Shown here one piece after another: positions 57,914 to 64,000 of a DNA stretch of 64,000 nt. The DNA is taken from assembly GCA_902769705.1 (NCBI GenBank), contig CACXPX010000016.1, forward strand, positions 1 through 64,000, given 5' to 3'. The notes under the pieces are model-generated. The model did not search any database. It was not told where the DNA came from and saw only the letters and a list, made by a program, of their open reading frames with translations. Made by a program: the position numbers and the translations under genes. The DNA comes from an uncultured Prevotellaceae bacterium. GTDB taxonomy: Bacteria; Bacteroidota; Bacteroidia; Bacteroidales; Bacteroidaceae. Each line of letters begins with the position of its first letter. Positions within the stretch are counted from its first letter, which is position 1.

Positions 57914-60900
57914 ATGAGAAAATTTACCAAAATGTTTGCAACCTTAGCACTTCTGGTGCTGGGTGCATTGAACGTTGGTGCACAAGAACAAGTCGACTTG
58001 ACGCCTGACATGTTCTTCGCTTGGGACGGTTGGGGCGCTGACGCCCAGAAGACCGGTCCTGCCGACTGTGCCTACGTGCTGGGAGAATCCACAGGCCAGC
58101 CTTATGGAGATCCTAGTGTGATTAACTATGCCGACCTGTCGCTCTACTCAAAGTTGATTGTGACAGTCACGGAAGGTACACCACGTTTCCTCTTCAACCG
58201 CGACGTTGCCGAAGGTCAATGGAACGCCAACGAGGAAGAATCTCACCTGATTGAAAGCCCAAAGAGTGGGTGGAGTGAGAAGTACTTCTCTCAGGACGGT
58301 AATGTTTACACCGTTGACCTGAAGTTGATGGCCAAGGAAAAGGGCTTTGCTCACCTCCACGCCATCAAGGGTGCTAACTGGGCTAACGTGACCGTGGAAA
58401 GCATGGTGCTCGTGAAGCAAGGTAAGGCACAGGTTGTGGGTTGGACTGACCTCATCACCAATGGTGACTTGGAAGACGAAGACGTAAGCTGCTTCTATTC
58501 TAAGGAGAACGGCGGTGCTCCCGAGCCTTCTGTCATCACCGATGGCGTAGGTGTCGACGACAGCCGCGGTATCATGGTTCACTCTGCAGCTGGCGCAGCT
58601 CAGGACTGGGACGCTCAGTTCTGGATCAACCTGCCCGAAATCCTGCCCGAGGGAACCAAGTATCGTGTATCGTTCGCTATGCGCGCCAGCATGGGCGCCA
58701 CAGCCGACACACAGGCACATGCTGATCCTAGCGACTACATCCACTACGAGATGATTGGCTCGCCCAACTTCACCACCGAGTGGACAACCTACTCGAAAGA
58801 AGGTGAAATCACCGCTCAGCAGGCTGGTCCTAACGGAAATGGCGGTCTGATGCACTCTATCGCCTTCAACCTCTCGAAAGATCGTGCAAACGATGTGGAC
58901 TTCTTCTTCGACAACATCAAGTTCGAAGTGTTCAAACTGGGTACTGTTGCCGAATTCAGCAACGACGTTGTCATGATCGACTTCGGTTTCGACACCAACA
59001 TTCCCGAATTGGTTAAGAACTCTGGCAAGCCCCGCATCATGTTCCCCGCTAACTGCGCTGACGTGAAGGTAAACGGCGAGAGCGTTGCCGTCGCTTCTGT
59101 TGAAGGTTTCGCCGACGGTCGTTTCTACATCTTCTTGGAAGAGGCTGTGAACGACGACGACGAGGTGCTTGTATCGTTCAACAACCCCGCCGACCTGGCT
59201 TTACACCTTATTTATACTTCTGGCCCTGGAGGCGACATCAAGAACATCAGCGACCTGGTGGCCAGCTACAACTCGGATGTTGAGGACAACGAGGGATATC
59301 CCTACGTCTTCGTCACTCCCGTTGTGATCAAGGCTGATCCTGAGGATGGCTCGTTCAACTTGCCCAACAGCATCAAGGACTTCAAGGTAACGTTCGACAA
59401 GCCCGTTGACTGCGAGGCTATCGAGGCTAAGCTCGACAAGGAGTATCTGGTGAAGAGACCTTCTCAAGGTTTCGCAGACTTCATCACCTTCTCGCGCACC
59501 AGCAACGATGACTTGAAAACTGACCAGTACACGCTCCACATCACCAAGATTTATCCCGAAATGCGTCTTGCCGACGAGATTTACGGCGATACTGTCTATA
59601 CCATCAACGTTGGTAAGGTTGTGATCGACCCGAACGATGTTCCTGCCGACCTTCTTCCCGACTACTTCGCTCAAGCTGGTTCAGGCACCATTCCTGAAGG
59701 TTGGTTCGTGAAGTTCGGAAACGAGGAGCGTCCTTCACAGACATCTGGTCTGGGCAGCGGTTCTCGTATGATGGACTTCGGCGCCGGTGGCGACTTCACG
59801 AAGGGTCTCTACTTCCGTGAGGGCTATGCCGAGTACGGTTCTACTCCTGGTTACGAGCTGGCTCTGGAAGCTGACAAGCGCTACAACATCAGCTTCACCA
59901 CAGCTATGTGGAAAGACAATGGTACTAAGCTGCGCTTCGAGGTTCTGAACGAAGCTGGTGAAGTGCAATTCGTACAGGTTGTTGACAACAAGCCGAATGT
60001 GAATGGTAGCACTGCCGCTGTGAACGGTGCCGCTAACTACACCTTCAAGTTCTATCCTGAGGCAACAGCCAACTACATTCTCCGCTGGACATCGTCTGGC
60101 TCCGAGACTGGCGACCCCGCCTACATGGAAGTTCTCTTGGCTAACCCGCAGGTGAAGTATGTTCCCAATGTGGTGGGTATCGAAGAAACTCAGATGCTGA
60201 ACAACGCTTTGGCTAACGCAAAGGCCGCTCGCGACGGCAACAGCGACGAGCGCTATGCTGGTCCTGCCTACGACGCACTGGTGAGAGCCATCGAAAAGTA
60301 TGACGCCGAGGCTCCCAACTACACCGCTCCTTCTGCTTACAAGAGCGCCACTGAAGCCCTCGAGGCTGCCACTCAGGCTATGAAGGACCACCGCACACTC
60401 TGCGACACTTACGATCCTCTGCCACAACAGGCTCAAGACATCGTCGACGCCAATGCTGAGAAGAAGTTCGCTAAGACCGAGACCTACAGCAACCTGATTG
60501 ACCTCATCGCCAAGTACGCAACGAAGACCACAGAGTCTGTTCTCGACGACGATGGCAATGTGATTGAGAAGGATGTGCTCGTCATCAAGAAGCTCACTGA
60601 CGACGCTGAGCTGACTGCAGCTATCTCTGAGCTGAAGTTCAACATCAACAACGCTAACCTCGTGTTCACCGAGGGTGAGTCGAAGACATCCGACACAGGT
60701 ATCAAGGTGCTTGCCGAGCGTCTGCGCTTGGGTGCCGAGACCCTGAAGAGCCTTGGTGTTGCCGAGAGCGACCCATTGGTACAGGCTGCTTACAACACGC
60801 TGACCGACGACGACGAACTGGCCGAAGAGGTGAAGCGTCGCGTGAAGGTTGAGCTCTATGGCCAGCTGAAGGATCCCAACAACAGCATGTTCGAGGAGAA

Positions 60901-61636
60901 ACTCGACGAGGAGACTTGGGAGACCTACACCGAATCTTACGACATGACCGTGTTCGTGAAGAACCCGAACATCTACAAGCAGACTGCTGACGTGAACTTC
61001 ACCGATGAGACCGTTCCTGGTTGGACTGTTCCCGAGGGCTACAGCCGTCCGGGTCTGTCATGGGGTTGGAGCGCAACACGCGGCACCGACGAGATTGCTG
61101 AGGACTGCCAGTTCCAGACATGGGGCAGCAGCTACCGCGTAGAGCAGACCATCACCGACCTGCCCGCAGGTATCTACACCGTGAAGATTGGCTTCGGCGA
61201 GCGTATGAACGACGACGAGAACAACATGGTTGGCAGCTTCATCTATGCCAAGACTTCTGACACTCCAGAGGGCGAGGATGGCTTCACAGCTGATGTTCCT
61301 GGCATCGGACAGTCGTTCCCCTCTGCCAACACTGTCATCGAAGACGTTGTTGTGACCGACGGCATCCTGACCATCGGCGCCAACGGAGGTTCTTCTTCTC
61401 ACACCTTCTGCAACGATGTACGCATCCTGCTGACCGCTCCTGCCGCTGGCTTCGACTATGCTGAAGCCTACACCGCCGGCATCGACGCTGTCACCGACAA
61501 GAAAGCCGACGTGAAGGCCATCGAGCTCTACGGACTCGACGGTCGCCGCCTCAACAAGGCTTCTAAGGGCGTGTTCATCATCAGGAAGCACATGAGCGAC
61601 GGAACTATCCAAACCGAGAAAGTGATTAAGAAATAA
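57914..61636 (+). CDS. Large secreted multidomain protein (CBM-like and helical FIVAR-like regions, T9SS-like tail)
   Basis: 1240 residues with signal peptide (about 1-23). A carbohydrate-binding-like beta-sandwich (about 180-350, from NGDLEDEDVSCFYSKENGG) is followed by Ig-like stretches, a second sandwich (about 575-755), helical regions like FIVAR (about 765-870, NALANAKAARDGNSDERYAGPAY), and a C-terminal binding module (about 1020-1180, ADVNFTDETVPGW). The end (YGLDGRRLNKASKGVFIIRKH...EKVIKK) is a sorting-tail type. No catalytic site was recognised. Its codons favour GCT/GGT/GTT/CGT more than neighbours, which suggests high expression. The downstream terminator is strong. Confidence 0.78.
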   Translation: MRKFTKMFATLALLVLGALNVGAQEQVDLTPDMFFAWDGWGADAQKTGPADCAYVLGESTGQPYGDPSVINYADLSLYSKLIVTVTEGTPRFLFNRDVAEGQWNANEEESHLIESPKSGWSEKYFSQDGNVYTVDLKLMAKEKGFAHLHAIKGANWANVTVESMVLVKQGKAQVVGWTDLITNGDLEDEDVSCFYSKENGGAPEPSVITDGVGVDDSRGIMVHSAAGAAQDWDAQFWINLPEILPEGTKYRVSFAMRASMGATADTQAHADPSDYIHYEMIGSPNFTTEWTTYSKEGEITAQQAGPNGNGGLMHSIAFNLSKDRANDVDFFFDNIKFEVFKLGTVAEFSNDVVMIDFGFDTNIPELVKNSGKPRIMFPANCADVKVNGESVAVASVEGFADGRFYIFLEEAVNDDDEVLVSFNNPADLALHLIYTSGPGGDIKNISDLVASYNSDVEDNEGYPYVFVTPVVIKADPEDGSFNLPNSIKDFKVTFDKPVDCEAIEAKLDKEYLVKRPSQGFADFITFSRTSNDDLKTDQYTLHITKIYPEMRLADEIYGDTVYTINVGKVVIDPNDVPADLLPDYFAQAGSGTIPEGWFVKFGNEERPSQTSGLGSGSRMMDFGAGGDFTKGLYFREGYAEYGSTPGYELALEADKRYNISFTTAMWKDNGTKLRFEVLNEAGEVQFVQVVDNKPNVNGSTAAVNGAANYTFKFYPEATANYILRWTSSGSETGDPAYMEVLLANPQVKYVPNVVGIEETQMLNNALANAKAARDGNSDERYAGPAYDALVRAIEKYDAEAPNYTAPSAYKSATEALEAATQAMKDHRTLCDTYDPLPQQAQDIVDANAEKKFAKTETYSNLIDLIAKYATKTTESVLDDDGNVIEKDVLVIKKLTDDAELTAAISELKFNINNANLVFTEGESKTSDTGIKVLAERLRLGAETLKSLGVAESDPLVQAAYNTLTDDDELAEEVKRRVKVELYGQLKDPNNSMFEEKLDEETWETYTESYDMTVFVKNPNIYKQTADVNFTDETVPGWTVPEGYSRPGLSWGWSATRGTDEIAEDCQFQTWGSSYRVEQTITDLPAGIYTVKIGFGERMNDDENNMVGSFIYAKTSDTPEGEDGFTADVPGIGQSFPSANTVIEDVVVTDGILTIGANGGSSSHTFCNDVRILLTAPAAGFDYAEAYTAGIDAVTDKKADVKAIELYGLDGRRLNKASKGVFIIRKHMSDGTIQTEKVIKK

Positions 61637-61660
61637 AACTTTCTGATAACCATCAACAAA

Positions 61661-61702
61661 TGCGGGCAGACCAGCTGAAAGGCTGTCTGCCCGCATTACT
61701 TT
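61661..61702 (+). terminator. Intrinsic terminator after the 1240-residue protein gene
   Basis: An 11-bp perfect G/C-rich stem (TGCGGGCAGAC at 61661-61671; complement at 61685-61695) with a 13-nt loop, followed by TTACTTTT. It is 24 bp past the stop. Confidence 0.88.
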
Positions 61703-61725
61703 TAATCGATACAAGAAACACGTAC

Positions 61726-63519
61726 ATGAAACTTATTATCCAACGTCATTTACCATCAGCCTCCATCCTGAGGCTTGCACTGTTGTGCCTGCTGCTCTTG
61801 GGAGGCTTCATGTCCACCGCCTCAGCCGAAGAGATTACCGTCGACGGCACCCGCAGAAACTATATTGTCTATGTTCCGAGCAACCTCGGCAAAGACCGAC
61901 CGCTGCTCATCTCGTGCCACGGCATGAACCAAGACGCCGCCTACCAGCGCGGAATGCTGCAGATTGAGTCGGTTGCCGACACCGCCAAGTTCGTCACCGT
62001 CTTCCCCAACGGCATCGACAAGAGCTGGGACATCTCAGGCGACAAAGACATCCGCTACATCTTGGCACTCATCGACGAGATGGAACGCAAATACTCCATC
62101 GACCGCAACTGCGTCTATCTCTCCGGATTCTCCATGGGTGGCATGTTCACCTATCACGCCATGACGCGCATCGCCGACAAGATTGCAGCCTTTGCACCCA
62201 TCAGCGGCTATCCCATGTGGGGCGGCAGCTACACCAGCTCGCGGCCCGTTCCCATCATCCACACCCACGGCACCAGCGACGACGTCGTGGGATTCAGCGG
62301 CGTGGCATCGGTGCTGGCAGGATGGGTGAAACGCAACGGATGCCCCACGAAGGCAAAGGTGCAGAAGCCCTACCGAGCCAACCACATCACCCGCCACACC
62401 TGGGGACCGGGCGAGAACGGCGTGGAGGTGGTGCTCATGGAAATGGCCGACAAAGGCCACTGGATATCCAACGACAACGGCGTGAAGACCGGCGACGAGA
62501 TATGGAAGTTCTGCAAACGCTTCTCGCTGAACCAGAAAGACCCCATCGTGCGCATCACGTCACCACGCAGCGAAATGAAGTATATCACCTATGGCGGTCC
62601 TACCATCGCCGAACCCTTCACCGTTGAAGCCACCGCCAAGCCCCGCCAGGGCAACATCGTGAAAGTGGCGTTCTACCACAACTCACGACTGCTGGGCGAA
62701 GACACCGAAGCACCCTACACCTGCGTTGTCGAGAGCTTGGAGAAAGGAAAGAACGTCATCAGCGCCGTGGCCACCGACGACGAAGGCAACACGGGCAGCA
62801 GCGAGACCACGGCCATCTGCCTCGAGCCCAACAGCTACGTCTTCACCAACTTCAACGAGGAAGGCTGCGTTCCTGAAGGATGGACCACCAGCGACAGTCA
62901 GGAGCAGCGCACGGGCTACGACTCAGGCTTCACCACCGGCTGCCGCGTGTTCCAGTTCACGGGCAACCAGCACGACTTCGACTTCGGACTCTATGCCCGC
63001 AACATGCGCGGTAAAGCCAAAGAAGGCTACGCCCGCTTTGCCGACAAGTCCACCACCTACACGCTGACCCTCTATCCCGGCAACTACCAAATCCTGTCGC
63101 GAGTGGCCAACTGGAACCGACCTGCCCTCACGCCCGTCACCATCGCGTTGGAGACCATCGACGGGCAGACCGTCTATGCCGAAACCTTCCCCACCACAGT
63201 GAACATCGGCTGCAACACCGCCAACGACTTCACAGGCGTTGCCACGAACACCATGACATTCGACGTGAACGAGACGGGCCGGTACGTCGTCACCTTCTAC
63301 ACCGCCGACACCGCGTGGGCCGACCTCGTGTTGGGACGCGCCGCCCTCCGCCGCCTGGGCGAGCCGGCAGGCATCAGCACCGTCGCTGCCGAGGCGCCCG
63401 TCCGCTACGAATACTTCAACCTGCAAGGACAGCGAACCACTCCTTCCGCCTCCGGCCTCTACATCCAGAAGAGCATCATGCCCAACGGAAAGAGCCACAG
63501 CCGCGTCGTCCTGCGATGA
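61726..63519 (+). CDS. Secreted CE1-type (feruloyl/acetylxylan) esterase with accessory beta domains
   Basis: About 597 residues with signal peptide (cut near TASA, ~34). The catalytic domain (about 38-285) is the PHB-depolymerase-like CE1 fold: GFSMGGMF (Ser136), Asp in HTHGTSDDVV and His in DKGHWIS. An Ig-like module (about 295-385, VRITSPRSEMKY) and a carbohydrate-binding-like sandwich (about 395-560) follow, and the end YFNLQGQRTTPSASGLYIQK is a T9SS-like tail. The enzyme probably removes ferulate or acetate from plant xylan. The start at 61726 was chosen because the longer frame upstream runs through the terminator. Confidence 0.85.
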   Translation: MKLIIQRHLPSASILRLALLCLLLLGGFMSTASAEEITVDGTRRNYIVYVPSNLGKDRPLLISCHGMNQDAAYQRGMLQIESVADTAKFVTVFPNGIDKSWDISGDKDIRYILALIDEMERKYSIDRNCVYLSGFSMGGMFTYHAMTRIADKIAAFAPISGYPMWGGSYTSSRPVPIIHTHGTSDDVVGFSGVASVLAGWVKRNGCPTKAKVQKPYRANHITRHTWGPGENGVEVVLMEMADKGHWISNDNGVKTGDEIWKFCKRFSLNQKDPIVRITSPRSEMKYITYGGPTIAEPFTVEATAKPRQGNIVKVAFYHNSRLLGEDTEAPYTCVVESLEKGKNVISAVATDDEGNTGSSETTAICLEPNSYVFTNFNEEGCVPEGWTTSDSQEQRTGYDSGFTTGCRVFQFTGNQHDFDFGLYARNMRGKAKEGYARFADKSTTYTLTLYPGNYQILSRVANWNRPALTPVTIALETIDGQTVYAETFPTTVNIGCNTANDFTGVATNTMTFDVNETGRYVVTFYTADTAWADLVLGRAALRRLGEPAGISTVAAEAPVRYEYFNLQGQRTTPSASGLYIQKSIMPNGKSHSRVVLR

Positions 63520-63553
63520 ATCAGGGCTTTTTTCAAATACAACCCAAATAGTA

Positions 63554-63588
63554 ATGCTTCGATGCCCCACGCGTCGAAGCATTTTTTT
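63554..63588 (+). terminator. Intrinsic terminator after the CE1 esterase gene
   Basis: ATGCTTCGA (63554-63562) and TCGAAGCAT (63574-63582) form a 9-bp perfect stem with an 11-nt loop followed by seven T. Confidence 0.9.
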
Positions 63589-63872
63589 ATGGGGATAATA
63601 TACAAGTCGCCCCCTGACTCAACCGTACCTGCCCACTCTGAGTGCGAAATCAGATTGCCCAAGATTTTTCATTGAGAGACAATGAATAATTGCTCTTTTC
63701 CATACTATTGACAGAAATTTTCCATAGGGTGTCGGGCACAATTTTTCATAATTCGTTGATTATTAGCGGTTTCCATTTTCGCGACATTTACATATTTTCC
63801 ATAGGCAAATGATACAACTTTAAAAATAACATTGTATCTTTGTAACCGAGAAACAATGAGAAACTGAAAACA
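63589..63872. repeat. Intergenic region with repeated TTTTCCATA words
   Basis: TTTTCCATAGG occurs at 63718-63728 and 63795-63805, with related TTTTCCATA or TTTTTCAT copies near 63664, 63696, 63742 and 63771. No gene is seen. A TATCTTTG box for the next gene lies at 63835-63842. Confidence 0.55.
63835..63842 (+). promoter_or_regulatory. -7 box for the terminal lipoprotein gene
   Basis: TATCTTTG, 30 bp before the ATG at 63873; no matching -33 TTTG. Confidence 0.5.
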
Positions 63873-64000
63873 ATGCAAGCAAGAACATGGTACATATTCA
63901 TCATTGGCGTTCTGCTGACGGCTTGCGGCCGGGGCCAGCAGGGGGCTGATTCGCAAACTGCAAAACGTTGTTTGGAGGAAGCCGTGGCTGCTTTGGCCAA
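63873..64000 (+). CDS. Start of a lipoprotein gene (3' end beyond window)
   Basis: 42 residues are visible. The N-terminus is a lipoprotein signal (MQARTWYIFIIGVLLTAC, Cys 18) followed by a Gly/Gln-rich linker and the start of a helix (RCLEEAVAALA). Too little is present to assign a family; a helical repeat protein is possible. The ATG is supported by the -7 box and the signal. Confidence 0.65.
   Translation, partial: MQARTWYIFIIGVLLTACGRGQQGADSQTAKRCLEEAVAALA

Overview
The window is about 64 kb of a Bacteroidales chromosome, most likely a Prevotella-type (Prevotellaceae) gut or rumen organism. The evidence is the Bacteroidetes promoter architecture (TTTG or TTG, about 20 bp, TAnnTTTG) seen repeatedly, SPI/SPII secreted proteins ending in type-IX-secretion-like tails, SusC-like outer-membrane barrels, a DUF3316 protein, a Bacteroidetes-style ParC, and about 50% G+C coding DNA set in AT-rich intergenic DNA. 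No plasmid, phage, IS element or cas gene was found, and one tRNA (Val-GAC) was seen.

Layout. 1-5.8 kb: tail of a GH43 enzyme, a 1239-residue secreted adhesin-like protein (choice-of-anchor J, gingipain-type DUF2436, dockerin), and a macrodomain protein. 5.8-14.2 kb, minus strand: up to eleven closely packed genes, several overlapping by ATGA. They encode a Vat-like acetyltransferase, P-loop kinase, lipoprotein, GH59 galactosidase, TIGR04076 protein, nitroreductase, GNAT/YoaP protein, PheC-like lipoprotein, CPBP protease, esterase and NimA-like flavoprotein. 14.8-18.4 kb: YqiA-like esterase, MBL-fold hydrolase and a His-rich Zn/Cd P-type ATPase behind a palindromic operator. 18.5-22.3 kb: GH43-CBM6 enzyme, flotillin, GNAT. 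22.5-31.4 kb, minus strand: an ABC exporter operon with a YtrA-type GntR regulator and its operator, an outer-membrane barrel, a DUF3267 protein and an M16 protease. 31.8-41 kb, minus strand: beta-helix carbohydrate-binding protein, MATE pump, FKBP isomerase, glycyl-tRNA synthetase, TMEM43-like protein and three small secreted proteins. 41.5-49.2 kb: ParC with long acidic and Ser-Arg-rich tails, DUF3316, S41 protease, outer-membrane barrel. 49.2-57 kb: a compact accessory run of detoxification- or resistance-like genes (GNAT-zinc ribbon fusion, zincin, DUF3795, GNAT, VOC, class A beta-lactamase, CDP-alcohol transferase, CAT-like, AlkZ-like, DUF418), then tRNA-Val. 57.2-64 kb: SPOR-like lipoprotein, a 1240-residue secreted protein, a CE1 esterase and the start of a lipoprotein.

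The most unusual signal is not a gene. Four separate intergenic regions (about 14.56, 22.34, 31.54 and 41.16 kb) each carry an array with an exact 22-bp period: a 17-bp near-palindromic module usually bounded by TCA and TGA, plus a 5-bp G- or C-rich linker. Twenty-eight units were counted. The frame (TCA-N11-TGA, period 22) is held while the module sequence differs from array to array; two arrays share the same left leader (TAAAATTG) and two share the same right-end linker (CAACC). I do not recognise this as a named repeat family. It is the best candidate here for an undescribed system; its function is unknown.

All calls rest on reading the sequence and recalled family knowledge; no database search was run.
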